Below the pieces are notes generated by a model, which was given only the letters and a program-made list of their open reading frames with translations, was not told the DNA's origin and made no database searches. The position numbers and the translations under genes were made by a program. From Prochlorococcus marinus CUG1417 (GTDB taxonomy: Bacteria > Cyanobacteriota > Cyanobacteriia > PCC-6307 > Cyanobiaceae): a stretch of DNA of 64,000 nt. Numbering within the stretch: the stretch's first letter is position 1; each line of letters starts with the position of its first letter. Below are positions 1 through 9,544 of the stretch, one piece after another. The stretch spans positions 62,001 to 126,000 of the forward strand of contig NZ_JAAORN010000001.1 of assembly GCF_017695975.1 (NCBI RefSeq). The letters are read 5' to 3'.

Positions 1-1
1 T

Positions 2-1549
2 ACAGGAGGTAGTAAGTTAAATAAAGATTTGGCTTATAGGTTTGGAATTAATAATGATATTGATGATTCCAGTCCTATAAAAGAAAGATTATTAGTTATC
101 GAAGAAGCTTTAAAAGAGTCAAATAATGATTTGATACTAAAAAATAATAGACTAAGTAAATTAAATTCTAATCGCAGTCAAATTATTGAGGATTGTGCCT
201 CATTTAATAAAGAAATTGAAGTAAATCAAGATTCTCTTAAAGTTGTCTCGCAAAGAATTGAGGATTGTAAATCGAGATTAAATAAACTTGATACTGCTAA
301 TAATTTATTAGTTAACGAGTTAGGTCTTTTAAAAAATGAATTGCAGCCTTATCACGATAAGTTTAATCAACTACAAACCATTCAAAAGGCAAATTATGAA
401 AAAAATCAAAAATCATCATTAATATCTTTTAATGACGATTTTAATAATCTTGATAAAAAACTTGAATTACTTATTAAGGAGAGAAATACATTATTAGATA
501 AAAAGAATCAATTTGCTTTAGATAAAGAGCGTATCAATAATTCATTAAAAATTACTTTAATACAAGAAAAAAACTTGCAGGAATCTATTAAACAACTCGC
601 AATTGCTCATAATGAATGGGTAGAAAAAAGAGATCAATTTAAAAAAGAACTTTTAGATCTCGATATTCAAAAAAATTCTCTAGAGAGGGATTTAGGTTTA
701 TTGAGAAGGAAAAGAGATGAATTAAACGCTTCAATTTCAAATAAAAGGCAAGAATATAATAACTATCTGTTGAAGCTTGAATATCTTGAAAGGGATATGC
801 ATTCTCTTAAAGAAGAGATAAGAAGCGAGAAAATAAAATTAGAAAATTATAAAAAAGATTTACCTAATCCTTCCCCGGAGTTTGGAGAATATGAAGGGAA
901 GAGTCTGGAATCTTTGCAATCAGAAATTTCGATCATAAATGCAAAACTGCAAAGCTTAGAACCTGTTAATATGTTGGCTCTTGATGAATTAGAAGAATTA
1001 ATTGAGAGATTAAAAGGTTTGCGAGAAAAATTGGAAATTCTATCTAATGAAAGATCTGAATTATTGCTGAGAATAGAAACTGTATCTACGATGCGACAGG
1101 AGGCTTTTATGCAAGCATTTACAGAAGTTGATAAGCATTTTAGAGAAATTTTTGCAAATTTATCTGATGGAGATGGTTTTCTTCAACTTGAAAATCCTAA
1201 TTCTCCTTTAGAAGGAGGATTAACTTTAGTGGCTCATCCTAAAGGGAAAAATGTCAGAAGATTAGCCTCTATGTCAGGTGGAGAAAAATCATTAACTGCT
1301 TTAAGTTTTTTATTCGCTTTGCAAAAGTATAAACCTTCACCTTTTTATGCATTAGATGAGGTTGATAGTTTCTTAGATGGTATAAATGTTGAAAGATTGT
1401 CAAAATTAATATCTAATCAGTCATCAAATGCTCAATTTATAGTCGTAAGTCATAGAAGGCCTATGATTAGTGCGTCTGAACGAACAATTGGGGTTGCGCA
1501 AGCAAGAGGTGCGAATACTCAAGTTCTTGGGTTACCAAATGCTGCATAA
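2..1549 (+). CDS. smc: Chromosome segregation ATPase SMC, C-terminal part (gene runs off the left edge)
   Basis: The reading frame is open to the first base, so this is the last 515 or so residues of a larger protein (family members are about 1,200 residues). The first visible residues, [10 protein letters not shown], match the end of the SMC hinge. A long charged, heptad-rich coiled-coil arm follows to about position 1100. The head has the ABC signature [12 protein letters not shown] near position 1270 and the Walker B and D-loop [13 protein letters not shown] near 1345-1380. The Walker A half lies outside the window. SMC dimers bind DNA and compact and segregate the chromosome using ATP. 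A TTG at 29 could be read as a start, but the family alignment shows it is internal. Identity is secure; only the truncation by the window edge limits it. Confidence 0.95.
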   Translation, partial: TGGSKLNKDLAYRFGINNDIDDSSPIKERLLVIEEALKESNNDLILKNNRLSKLNSNRSQIIEDCASFNKEIEVNQDSLKVVSQRIEDCKSRLNKLDTANNLLVNELGLLKNELQPYHDKFNQLQTIQKANYEKNQKSSLISFNDDFNNLDKKLELLIKERNTLLDKKNQFALDKERINNSLKITLIQEKNLQESIKQLAIAHNEWVEKRDQFKKELLDLDIQKNSLERDLGLLRRKRDELNASISNKRQEYNNYLLKLEYLERDMHSLKEEIRSEKIKLENYKKDLPNPSPEFGEYEGKSLESLQSEISIINAKLQSLEPVNMLALDELEELIERLKGLREKLEILSNERSELLLRIETVSTMRQEAFMQAFTEVDKHFREIFANLSDGDGFLQLENPNSPLEGGLTLVAHPKGKNVRRLASMSGGEKSLTALSFLFALQKYKPSPFYALDEVDSFLDGINVERLSKLISNQSSNAQFIVVSHRRPMISASERTIGVAQARGANTQVLGLPNAA

Positions 1550-1594
1550 ACACACTTTTTTAAATTTATACGTCAGAATGATAAAAAGAAATTT

Positions 1595-2638
1595 ATGAGC
1601 TTGTCTAACACATCTGCTAATAAGAATTTCCCTAACTCTGTTCCTAGCGAACGTTTATGGTTAAGGTCAGAATTAATGGGAACTCAAGTGATAACTACTG
1701 ATACTGGTAGGCGTCTAGGCGTAGTTGGCGAAGTTGTTGTTGATATCGATAGAAGAGAGGTGGTCGCTCTGGGGCTAAGAGATAATCCACTTACAAGATT
1801 TTTACCAGGTTTGCCAAAATGGATGCCTTTAGAAAGTATAAAGCAAGTTGGAGATGTCATATTAGTTGACTCCCTAGATTCTTTGAGTGAGAGTTTTTCT
1901 CCAGAAAGATATGGGAAGGTAATTAATTGTCAAGTGATTACAGAATCTGGTCAACTTTTGGGAAGAGTTCTTGGCTTTTCTTTTGATATTGAGACTGGGG
2001 ATTTGATATCTCTTGTCATGGGTGCTGTTGGTGTTCCGCTTTTAGGGGAGGGAGTTTTAAGTACTTGGGAAATACCTGTTGAGGAAATTGTAAGTAGTGG
2101 TACTGATAGGATTATTGTTTATGAAGGTGCCGAAGAAAAATTGAAGCAACTAAGTAGTGGACTACTTGAGAAACTTGGAGTCGGGGGTTCTTCTTGGGAT
2201 GAAAGGGAAGCAAATGGATACTCAGCAAATCTTGTACCTGTTGAGAATCAGTTACTTTCAGGTTCTGAATCAGAACAGCAAAACAATTTGGTCGAGGAAT
2301 ATGAAGAAGTTGTTGAACAAGATGATTATGAAGATGATTATGAAGATGAACTTGAATATGTTGAAATAAAGGGTTCTTCAGAGGAAATAAATAACAGAAA
2401 AAAGCTATATATGGATAATGATTATTCTGATCAGATCGAGAATCAAAATAGTGTGAGTTCAATAGATGAAAAAAACAATATTGATCTTAAGCAAAAGAAA
2501 AAATCAAATACTAATTTTGCTTCGAAAAGACCAATTCAAAATGCTACTGAAACTTTAGATATTGAACCACTAGATGAACAAAATTTAGTTCAAGATAATA
2601 AAAAATTAGAAAAGTTTGAAATTGATGATCCTTGGTAA
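1595..2638 (+). CDS. PRC-barrel domain protein with acidic tail
   Basis: This 347-residue protein starts 45 bases after smc on the same strand. Two PRC-barrel repeats are visible: residues about 22-85 (LRSELMGTQVITTDTGRRLG) and about 105-175 (GKVINCQVITESGQLLGRVL). PRC barrels are small beta-barrel modules first named from the photosynthetic reaction centre H subunit and also found in RNA-processing proteins. The last 170 residues are low-complexity and strongly acidic, with runs of Asp, Glu and Tyr near positions 2290-2370, and probably disordered. No membrane segment or catalytic motif is seen. In cyanobacteria such proteins are conserved but their role is not settled. The domain call is firm, the function unknown. 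Confidence 0.8.
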   Translation: MSLSNTSANKNFPNSVPSERLWLRSELMGTQVITTDTGRRLGVVGEVVVDIDRREVVALGLRDNPLTRFLPGLPKWMPLESIKQVGDVILVDSLDSLSESFSPERYGKVINCQVITESGQLLGRVLGFSFDIETGDLISLVMGAVGVPLLGEGVLSTWEIPVEEIVSSGTDRIIVYEGAEEKLKQLSSGLLEKLGVGGSSWDEREANGYSANLVPVENQLLSGSESEQQNNLVEEYEEVVEQDDYEDDYEDELEYVEIKGSSEEINNRKKLYMDNDYSDQIENQNSVSSIDEKNNIDLKQKKKSNTNFASKRPIQNATETLDIEPLDEQNLVQDNKKLEKFEIDDPW

Positions 2639-2641
2639 TTG

Positions 2642-3907
2642 TTAAAGTTTTTCTATTGAATTAACAATTATAGAAGCAAGTTTTTTTGCAGCACCTTTAT
2701 CGCCTCTTTCTTTTTTTAGATTTTCTCTAATACTTTTTAATTGCTCTCTATTGTTAATAAGAAATAATACTTCACTTGCAATTTTTATTGGCGAAATATT
2801 ACCTATCCTTTCAGGGACAATCATTCGTTTAGCTTTTATATTTGGCCAAGCAAAAAATTTCTTTTTTTTAAAATAGAAATTTTTAATTATAAAAGTTAGG
2901 AATCTATTAATGAATGAAATTTTTCCAATTACTCCAAAAATTCCATCCCATGCATTCATCATGTTTAAATGTTGAGTTGGTAAAACGACTAACATTGGAA
3001 GACTAATTGCTGCTAATTCTGCAGTATTTGCTCCAACAGTTGTAATTGCAAGATCACATTCTTTTAATATTTCATAGCAAGGATGTTTCTTGATTAGATA
3101 AATCTTTGTATTTTTTGATGTTTCAATTACATAATCAAAATGAGAGTCTTTGAAGTTTTTAATTGTTTTGATTTTTGATGAGTAATATTTAGCAATTGGA
3201 TTTTTATTGCTTTGAAAAAATAAATATTCACTTTTATCAGTAGTTGGAGCAATGGGAATTATAAAATTAATATTTTGATTTTCTTTAGCGATATGATCTG
3301 CAACTTCTAAGAAGAAAGGAATTCCAACAGAAAGCTTTGCTTTCTTAGAACCGGGCAACAATGCAATGTAGTGTTTTTCTTTATTTCTTAATGATATTTC
3401 GCTATTAAGTTTGATATCTGCCATTAAATCGCCAATGACTTTACATTTATATTTATATCTTCTAGGTATTAACTCTTTTACTTTTACATTCATAGCAGCA
3501 ATTTCGTTGGTCCATTTAGGCCATCGCGAAACCCATTCAGCATATGTGATATTTATATAACCTAATCTTTTGGCTAATAAAATGCTCCAAAATTGATCCC
3601 CACCAAGGAAAATAACCACCCCTTTTTTTGGCCAGTTAGCAAAAGAATGTGGCTTTATTAATAATTTCCAAAAACTTTTGGATTTTGTAATTAATTCGAA
3701 TTTATTCCATGACTTTGCAACTAAAAACTCTTTACCAGTGGCATTTGGGCAGGGAACAAGGACTAACCTAAGGGTGAGATCGGGTTTATCGTCATCACAT
3801 AGTGATTTATTTATTTTGTTAAGCTCATCCACTACAGGATTTACCCATGTAGTCAATTCACCAGGACCATTGGAAATTATAACTACTGCAACTGATTTTT
3901 TTTTCAT
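2642..3907 (-). CDS. Lipid-A-disaccharide-synthase-like glycosyltransferase (LpxB-like)
   Basis: The start chosen is the ATG at 3907, giving MKKKSVAVVIISNGPGEL. An in-frame ATG at 3928 would add seven residues and sit only 4 bases from the tRNA-Leu gene. The N-terminal SNGPGELTTWVNPVV, the mid-protein LLPGSKKAKLSVGIPFF and the C-terminal TTVGANTAELAAISLP, PMLVVLPTQHLN correspond to the nucleotide-sugar-binding elements of GT-B enzymes of the LpxB type. A short Lys/Phe-rich insertion near residues 340-360 is unusual. The enzyme would transfer a sugar at the inner membrane, perhaps in lipopolysaccharide synthesis, but this cyanobacterial group is diverged and lacks proven activity. It lies directly downstream of tRNA-Leu on the same strand, so the two may share a transcript. 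A second LpxB-related gene lies at 55656. Confidence 0.7.
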   Translation of the reverse strand: MKKKSVAVVIISNGPGELTTWVNPVVDELNKINKSLCDDDKPDLTLRLVLVPCPNATGKEFLVAKSWNKFELITKSKSFWKLLIKPHSFANWPKKGVVIFLGGDQFWSILLAKRLGYINITYAEWVSRWPKWTNEIAAMNVKVKELIPRRYKYKCKVIGDLMADIKLNSEISLRNKEKHYIALLPGSKKAKLSVGIPFFLEVADHIAKENQNINFIIPIAPTTDKSEYLFFQSNKNPIAKYYSSKIKTIKNFKDSHFDYVIETSKNTKIYLIKKHPCYEILKECDLAITTVGANTAELAAISLPMLVVLPTQHLNMMNAWDGIFGVIGKISFINRFLTFIIKNFYFKKKKFFAWPNIKAKRMIVPERIGNISPIKIASEVLFLINNREQLKSIRENLKKERGDKGAAKKLASIIVNSIEKL

Positions 3908-3932
3908 TGCAGTTAAACCAGAATACATTAAA

Positions 3933-4014
3933 TGCGGACGGCGAGACTTGAACTCGCAAGGCCGAAGCCACACGCTCCTTAGACGTGCGCGTCTACCAAT
4001 TCCGCCACGTCCGC
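3933..4014 (-). tRNA. trnL-AAG: tRNA-Leu, anticodon AAG
   Basis: The minus strand folds as a class II tRNA. The acceptor arms are GCGGACG and CGTCCGC with discriminator A at 3933. The D arm contains GGTAGACGC. The anticodon stem is CACGT/GCGTG with loop CTAAGGA, and a long variable arm GGC-TTCG-GCC precedes the T arm GCGAG-TTCAAGT-CTCGC. The anticodon read from the loop is AAG, which decodes CUU and, if A34 is deaminated to inosine, CUC. No CCA is encoded. The identity as leucine follows from the variable arm and anticodon. Confidence 0.93.
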
Positions 4015-4274
4015 AAAGGGTTTTCAGCAACCGGGCGATGCCTAAACCTTAAAAATATCATACATTATTGGCTGAAATAAGCATTTAGTTCGAAAAGAGT
4101 TTTTTTGAATATTATGAATAATTTTTCTATTGCATAAAACAAATATTTATACATATATAACGTTTTAGGTTGTATTGTAAAAAATGTCCTCTGATCACTA
4201 AAAAATTTTGTTTAATATTTTGGCAAATAATTTTTTATTTTAAGTCATTTCATTTCTTCAATTTTATTTTCATA

Positions 4275-5624
4275 ATGGTTGAAAAAGTTTTAATTGCTAA
4301 TCGTGGAGAAATAGCTTTACGAATTGTCAGAAGTTGTAGAGAACTAGGTATTGCAACCGTTGCAGTTTTTAGCACTGTAGATAAAAAAGCATTGCATGTT
4401 CAGCTTGCTGATGAGGCGGTTTGCGTCGGAGATTCATTAAGTAATAAGAGTTATTTAAATATTCCAAATATACTTGCTGCTGCTACATCGAGAGGAGTTG
4501 ATGCTATTCATCCAGGTTATGGATTTCTTGCGGAAAATGATAAATTTGCTGAGATGTGTAATGATCACGGCATAGTTTTTATTGGCCCATCTCCTAAAGC
4601 TATTAGATCTATGGGAGATAAATCTACAGCTAAAGAAACAATGGAAGCAGTTGGAGTTCCAACAGTACCTGGTAGTAAAGGCTTGTTATCAAATGTTGAT
4701 GAGGCTTATAAATTGGCAGATGATATTGGCTATCCAGTAATTATTAAAGCGACTGCTGGAGGAGGTGGAAGAGGTATGAGGTTGGTTGAAAACTCTGATA
4801 ATCTAGAAAAAATGTTTAAAGCAGCTCAAGGCGAAGCAGAAGCAGCTTTTGGTAACGATGGTCTATATATGGAGAAATTTATTAAGAAGCCAAGACATGT
4901 AGAAATTCAAATTTTGGCCGACAGGTCGGGTAATGTAGTTCATTTAGGAGAGCGAGATTGTTCAGTTCAAAGAAGACATCAGAAGTTGCTAGAAGAGTCT
5001 CCCAGTCCTGCAATTAACACTGAGCTAAGAAAAAAAATGGGGAACGCAGCTATTGCTGCTGCAAAAAGTATCGGCTACGAAGGAGCGGGGACAGTTGAAT
5101 TTTTAGTTGATGATGATGATAATTTTTATTTTATGGAGATGAATACTAGGATTCAAGTTGAACATCCAGTTACTGAAATGGTTACAGGAGTTGATTTAAT
5201 AGCAGAGCAAATTAAAATCGCAAGCGGAGCAAATTTGGAATTTAATCAGGATGATATTCAATTAAATGGTCATGCCATTGAATGTAGAATCAATGCTGAA
5301 GATCCTTCTCACAATTTCCGACCATCACCTGGAAAAATAACTGGGTGGCTTCCTCCTGGTGGCCCTGGTGTAAGGGTGGATAGCCATGTGTATACAGGCT
5401 ATGAAATACCTCCTTTCTATGACTCATTAATTGGTAAATTAATAGTCTGGGGAAAAGATCGTAATACAGCAATTAAACGCATGAATAGGGCTTTAAATGA
5501 ATGTGCGGTCACTGGTATTCCTACAACAATAAACTTTCATCTAACTTTACTGAATAAATCTAAATTTAAGCAGGGTAAGATACACACTAAATATGTAGAA
5601 GAAGAATTATTGCCAAATTACTGA
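4275..5624 (+). CDS. accC: Acetyl-CoA carboxylase, biotin carboxylase subunit
   Basis: AccC carboxylates the biotin on AccB using ATP and bicarbonate, the first step of fatty acid synthesis. The 449-residue length is normal for a stand-alone subunit. The frame extends upstream to a TTG at 4170, but the family starts at [19 protein letters not shown], so the ATG at 4275 is used. The ATP-grasp fold is intact: the glycine-rich loop [12 protein letters not shown] (near 4747), [16 protein letters not shown], the active-site stretch [12 protein letters not shown], and the metal/biotin region [16 protein letters not shown] near 5130. The gene is divergent from the tRNA-Leu transcript; the 260 bases between them must hold both promoters. 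Confidence 0.97.
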   Translation: MVEKVLIANRGEIALRIVRSCRELGIATVAVFSTVDKKALHVQLADEAVCVGDSLSNKSYLNIPNILAAATSRGVDAIHPGYGFLAENDKFAEMCNDHGIVFIGPSPKAIRSMGDKSTAKETMEAVGVPTVPGSKGLLSNVDEAYKLADDIGYPVIIKATAGGGGRGMRLVENSDNLEKMFKAAQGEAEAAFGNDGLYMEKFIKKPRHVEIQILADRSGNVVHLGERDCSVQRRHQKLLEESPSPAINTELRKKMGNAAIAAAKSIGYEGAGTVEFLVDDDDNFYFMEMNTRIQVEHPVTEMVTGVDLIAEQIKIASGANLEFNQDDIQLNGHAIECRINAEDPSHNFRPSPGKITGWLPPGGPGVRVDSHVYTGYEIPPFYDSLIGKLIVWGKDRNTAIKRMNRALNECAVTGIPTTINFHLTLLNKSKFKQGKIHTKYVEEELLPNY

Positions 5625-5641
5625 TAAATAATTAATTATTT

Positions 5642-5947
5642 CTATGAAATATGAGAATGTAATGCAAGTTTTATGAGCCCTTGCTGACCGACTAAAATTT
5701 CCCTTAAAAAGCTTATAACTCCGATCCAAATTACGGGTCCAACATCAACACCTCCAATAGGAGGAATTAGTTTTCTTGTTAAATTAAGAATGGAGCTTGA
5801 TGGTATTGAAATTAATAACCATAAACCTTTACTTAAATCAATTTTTGGGTACCACGTAAGTATTAATCTTATTAGAAAAACTATAGTTAGATATGAGAGA
5901 GAAATTCCTAAACTAATATCTAAAATTTGAAGAGAGTTAACAACCAA
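5642..5947 (-). CDS. YggT family (Ycf19-like) membrane protein
   Basis: This is a 101-residue protein with two hydrophobic helices, roughly residues 12-32 and 68-88, separated by a conserved-looking amphipathic stretch PSSSILNLTRKLIPPIGGVDVG, which is the hallmark of the YggT/Ycf19 family. In cyanobacteria and chloroplasts members are linked to thylakoid organisation or cell division, with no enzymatic role known. It is convergent with accC, the two stops being only 17 bases apart. The family call is well supported; the specific role is not. Confidence 0.8.
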   Translation of the reverse strand: MVVNSLQILDISLGISLSYLTIVFLIRLILTWYPKIDLSKGLWLLISIPSSSILNLTRKLIPPIGGVDVGPVIWIGVISFLREILVGQQGLIKLALHSHIS

Positions 5948-6036
5948 GAAATCACAATTATTTAACTCATCTTAATAAATAACCCATTGAAACGTATTTA
6001 ATTCGTATTATAAATTGAGAATTTAATATCTAAAAA

Positions 6037-6222
6037 GTGTTTCAAATCTCAAATTTATTACTAGCCGCAGATTTTTCTGCTGAAGTTGCAAATAATTCCG
6101 CAGTTGGAATGATAGGTAGTTTTATTGCCGCCGCTTTACTTATCGTTATTCCAGCCACTGCATTTTTAATTTTTGTCAGTCAGAAAGATTCTCTCGATCG
6201 TACTTCTACTGGAAGACGCTAG
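6037..6222 (+). CDS. psbX: Photosystem II protein PsbX
   Basis: PsbX is a one-helix subunit of the photosystem II core near cytochrome b559 that affects quinone turnover. The 61-residue product starts at a GTG at 6037, has a short N-terminal segment, a single membrane helix near residues 25-46 ([20 protein letters not shown]) and a polar tail [14 protein letters not shown], as in marine picocyanobacterial PsbX. It is followed 80 bases later by ycf66 on the same strand, a common cyanobacterial pairing. The N-terminal start is the least certain part since no ATG is available in frame upstream of the conserved region. Confidence 0.88.
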   Translation: MFQISNLLLAADFSAEVANNSAVGMIGSFIAAALLIVIPATAFLIFVSQKDSLDRTSTGRR

Positions 6223-6302
6223 TTTTTATAGAAGTTTTAAGTACACTATATATATAGGGGATTTAAGTAACCCTTTTAAAAATAATATTTTGGAGAAAGA
6301 AT

Positions 6303-7235
6303 GTGGTCAATGCTAGTCTCAACTGGGCCAGTATTGTTGGTATTGTCCTCGCTGTATGTGGTGGAGGCCTTTATTTTTTAAGGTCTTTTAAACCTGCATT
6401 AGCAAGAGATTATGATGTTTTCTTTGCAGCAATAGGACTTTTGTGCGGGGGAATATTATTTTTTCAAGGCTGGAGGTTAGATCCCATACTTCAGTTTGGT
6501 CAGTTTTTGTTGGCAGGAACCACAGTTTTTTTTGCATATGAAAGTGTGCGATTGAGGGGAGTCGCTACTGATCAAGCTAGAAGGTCATCTTATTTTGATG
6601 ATGATCCTATTGCTGATGTGCCTAGAAATTCTAGAAGTCGATTTAATCAAGATTACGATAGGTTTGAAGAGGCTGAAAGGCCATCAAGAAGATTTAAACC
6701 TCAAGAAGACGAATTTGAAGAGGACTATATGGAGGGAAGATCGCGTAGAAGGAATGTTTCAAGAGCTATACCTTCTGCAGCTGCAAGTAGAAGCAGGCCA
6801 TCGATAAGAGAAGAAGGTCAGTTTGAAAATGAGGAACCTATAAGAAGAAGAAGAAGACAGACTTCTGAAGAAAAAATTAGTAATCAATCAGAAAGAAATA
6901 ACTTTGGTGAGAGACGCAACTCATCTCGCAATGCAGTTAAAACAGGATCAAGACCTAGAACAAATCGTTCAGTTTTGAAACAAGATAATATTTCTTCGCC
7001 TGATGATTCTTCTCCATTGAGAAAGAAACCCACAAGATCTTCTATTAGGCAGCAAACTTCAACAGCTCAAGTAGAAGATGCTTCATTTAAAGATATTAAT
7101 CAAGTAAAAAAAACTAATGATACGCGTAGAGTAAGTTCATCAGCTAGATCAAGTTCAAAAAATCAAAATAGTAGATATAACGTTGGAACAAATAAGAAGA
7201 AACCAAGAGATAATAGTTCTAGATTTGATGATTAA
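6303..7235 (+). CDS. ycf66: Ycf66 family protein with long Arg/Ser-rich tail
   Basis: The product starts at GTG 6303, preceded by a good ribosome site GGAGAAAG. Residues about 8-85 carry three membrane helices (WASIVGIVLAVCGGGLYFL, FFAAIGLLCGGILFF, LLAGTTVFFAYESVRLRG) matching Ycf66, a conserved cyanobacterial and plastid protein of unknown function. From residue about 95 to the end (about 215 residues) the sequence is low complexity, rich in Arg, Ser, Asp and Glu, and likely disordered. Most Ycf66 proteins have a variable tail, but this one makes up two thirds of the protein. An ATG at 6301 is out of frame. Its stop abuts that of the convergent hli gene. Confidence 0.85.
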   Translation: MVNASLNWASIVGIVLAVCGGGLYFLRSFKPALARDYDVFFAAIGLLCGGILFFQGWRLDPILQFGQFLLAGTTVFFAYESVRLRGVATDQARRSSYFDDDPIADVPRNSRSRFNQDYDRFEEAERPSRRFKPQEDEFEEDYMEGRSRRRNVSRAIPSAAASRSRPSIREEGQFENEEPIRRRRRQTSEEKISNQSERNNFGERRNSSRNAVKTGSRPRTNRSVLKQDNISSPDDSSPLRKKPTRSSIRQQTSTAQVEDASFKDINQVKKTNDTRRVSSSARSSSKNQNSRYNVGTNKKKPRDNSSRFDD

Positions 7236-7511
7236 TTATAAGATTCCTGCCCATTTTAAAAACGATTGTTTACTAAATAATTCAATCAATAATATTGCAA
7301 GGAAGCCAATCATTGCAAATCTTCCATTAGTTATTTCAGAATAACTACTCCATCCAAATTTATATTCATCTTTAATTTCTATAGATTTTTCATCTAGTTT
7401 ATTGTCTCCAATTTGTTCATTGATGTAATTTGGATCTTTTTGCTGTTCTATTAAACTCTTATTCTCTAAATTAGTGACTTCTGAGTTGGTTTGTTCTTCT
7501 TTAGAATTCAT
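7236..7511 (-). CDS. hli: High-light-inducible protein (Hli) with N-terminal extension
   Basis: Hli proteins are one-helix relatives of the chlorophyll a/b-binding antenna family that bind chlorophyll and carotenoid in thylakoids and protect photosystems under stress. The last 35 residues hold the diagnostic motif EITNGRFAMIGFLAILLIE, with the Glu, Asn and Arg that coordinate chlorophyll. About 50 polar residues rich in Glu, Asn and Lys precede it, more than in minimal Hli proteins. Its stop codon directly abuts that of ycf66. The gene lies 8 bases downstream of the ABC transporter gene on the same strand and may be cotranscribed with it. Confidence 0.9.
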   Translation of the reverse strand: MNSKEEQTNSEVTNLENKSLIEQQKDPNYINEQIGDNKLDEKSIEIKDEYKFGWSSYSEITNGRFAMIGFLAILLIELFSKQSFLKWAGIL

Positions 7512-7519
7512 TTTTTTGG

Positions 7520-9505
7520 TTAATCCTTAAAATTATACTTATCAGAAGTCAATAATTTCCAGTCTCCTTGTCCATTTAATTCTAAAATATTCTCGTGAAA
7601 ATCTTTTAAACTAGGTCTATGGCCAACACTGATAAGAGAAAGTTCTCGTTCCTTTAGTAAACTATATAGTTTTTTTTCAGTATTAATATCTAAAGCACTT
7701 GTTGCTTCATCAAGTACTGCAAATCTTGGAGAATTTAGTAAGAGTCTTGCAAAAGCTAATCTTTGTTGCTCGCCTAGGGAAAGAATTCGTGGCCAATCTT
7801 GTTTGATATCAAGATTAGGATAACGATCCACTAAGGTTTTTAAATTTACTTCATGAAGTACAGAAGTAAGGTGTTCGTCGCTAAACTTCTTAACTTCTGT
7901 GGGATAACATAATTGTTCTCTTAAAGAACCAAGTAACATATATGGTTTTTGAGGTATGAATAATAATTCCCCAATTTTTGGTTTTTTAATTACTCCCTGA
8001 TCGGGTTCCCATAAACCACTAATCATTCTTAGTAAAGATGTTTTTCCGCATCCAGATGGTCCAACAACCAAGAGTGATTGCTTATTGTCGATGCTCAAAT
8101 TTAAATTTTTAATTATTGTTTTATTTGATCCAGGTGGGCAAAGGTCAGCATTATTGATAAGAATTGAGGGGTAATTTGAAATAACATTTTGATTGCTTGT
8201 TGGGTTGGTTTGACTAATGGATTCAACTTTTGATTGGAATCCTTCTAATCTGCCAATACCGGCAGTAAATTTTGCAAGTTCTTCGATTTGATTAACAATA
8301 AAAAATAACGAACCTTCAACCATTCCAAATGCAAAGCTTGCCTGAATAAAGCGTCCATAATCAATATCACCTTTAAAGTAAGGGATTGCCATTATTAAAT
8401 ATGGAAAGAAATTTCCAGCATAATTAATGGATCTTCTCATTACGTCTATTATTACTCTCCATATAATCAGTAAATTAAAGTTTCTCACTACTTCTCCTAA
8501 GCGTCTTTCAGTTTCACTTCGCTCAGGATTCTCCCCAGAGTAAAAGGCTATTGATTCAGCATTATCTCTAATATGTACTAATCCATATCGAAAATCTGCT
8601 TCATATCTGAGTTGATCAAAGTCAATCTTTACAAGATTTTTTCCAGCAATTAAAAGTATAGAAGTTGCAAATGCAGCGTAACCAAATAAAGAAAAAGTAA
8701 GCGTTGTACTAATACTCCATAAAATAAGAATATTAAGTGAAAATGTTAGTAGGGCATCAAAAATGCCTAATGTGAAAGAAAGACTTTGCCCGGTAAAAGC
8801 TCGAGTATCATCTGTGATTCTTTGATCAGGATTATCTACATCGGTTTGTTCTTCATCATTGGGATTTAATTGGTAATAAGCTTTATTAGTCATATAATCT
8901 TTGACTAAACTTTTTGAAAGCCATTCTCTCCAAATTATTCCTAATTTATATGTAAAAAATATTTGGGAAACACGTATTGGTAGAGCCACAGCAAAACAAC
9001 AAGCGTAAATTCCCAATATCCGATAAAACCCATCTTCTTGTTTTTCTACTAAAGCATTTGTTAAATCTCTCGCAATGAAACCAATACCAGCGTTTATTCC
9101 GTTTACAGCTAAAAGCATTAATACAATTATCGCAAGGAATAACCAATGCAACCATCTACGGTTTTTTAATTGACGTCTTAAGCTAAAAAAGCTCCCTGAT
9201 CCAATTAGAAATAAGGCAGAGAAAAGTAATCCCCAGCTTCCAGCCCATATTGAATTGACAGTACTTACTACACCTCCAAAATACTTTTCAAGAAAAATTG
9301 GTTGAAAGCTTTCAAAAAAACTGATAATTCCTGTAAGACCAACAAGTACTACTCCACCAACGCAAAATAAAAGAGAAATCAAAAGCCATATGAATTGAAA
9401 TCCATTACATTGGTCTATGGGAAGAAAAAAAGGCTGAGATAACTTCCTTAATTTTTGTAATTGGTAAAGTATTTTGGATCTATTATTAACTGCTTTATTC
9501 ATCAC
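7520..9505 (-). CDS. ABC transporter, fused permease and ATPase (SbmA/BacA-like type)
   Basis: This is a 661-residue half-transporter. About six membrane helices in residues 30-410 resemble the ABC_membrane_2 (ABCD, SbmA/BacA, YddA) domain, including the stretch KAYYQLNPNDEEQTDVDNPDQRI with DNPDQRI typical of this family. The ATPase follows: Walker A GPSGCGKTS near residue 480, Q-loop FIPQKPYML, signature SLGEQQRLAFAR near 572, Walker B FAVLDEATSALD, and switch His in SVGHRPS. It acts as a homodimer in the membrane. Family members move peptides, cobalamin or fatty-acyl compounds; the substrate here cannot be told. It sits just upstream of an hli gene. Confidence 0.88.
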   Translation of the reverse strand: MMNKAVNNRSKILYQLQKLRKLSQPFFLPIDQCNGFQFIWLLISLLFCVGGVVLVGLTGIISFFESFQPIFLEKYFGGVVSTVNSIWAGSWGLLFSALFLIGSGSFFSLRRQLKNRRWLHWLFLAIIVLMLLAVNGINAGIGFIARDLTNALVEKQEDGFYRILGIYACCFAVALPIRVSQIFFTYKLGIIWREWLSKSLVKDYMTNKAYYQLNPNDEEQTDVDNPDQRITDDTRAFTGQSLSFTLGIFDALLTFSLNILILWSISTTLTFSLFGYAAFATSILLIAGKNLVKIDFDQLRYEADFRYGLVHIRDNAESIAFYSGENPERSETERRLGEVVRNFNLLIIWRVIIDVMRRSINYAGNFFPYLIMAIPYFKGDIDYGRFIQASFAFGMVEGSLFFIVNQIEELAKFTAGIGRLEGFQSKVESISQTNPTSNQNVISNYPSILINNADLCPPGSNKTIIKNLNLSIDNKQSLLVVGPSGCGKTSLLRMISGLWEPDQGVIKKPKIGELLFIPQKPYMLLGSLREQLCYPTEVKKFSDEHLTSVLHEVNLKTLVDRYPNLDIKQDWPRILSLGEQQRLAFARLLLNSPRFAVLDEATSALDINTEKKLYSLLKERELSLISVGHRPSLKDFHENILELNGQGDWKLLTSDKYNFKD

Positions 9506-9544
9506 TAGACAGGTTTTATAAGGTAAATTATAACTTTTAGCAGT

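Noticed and set aside
2112-2462. Antisense ORF of 116 codons inside the PRC-barrel gene
   Set aside because: Its His/Gln/Leu-rich protein mirrors the Glu/Asp-rich tail of the real gene in another frame, with no family or neighbours to support it.
3908-4030. N-terminal extension of the LpxB-like frame to 4030
   Set aside because: The frame reads through the tRNA-Leu gene; GRGGIGRRARLRSVW is a familiar false translation of tRNA-Leu. The ATG at 3907 (or 3928) is the real start.
4170-4274. Longer accC start at 4170
   Set aside because: The added 35 residues are hydrophobic, unlike the family, which starts at the ATG at 4275.
6301-6303. ATG just ahead of the ycf66 GTG
   Set aside because: It is in a different frame from the conserved Ycf66 protein.
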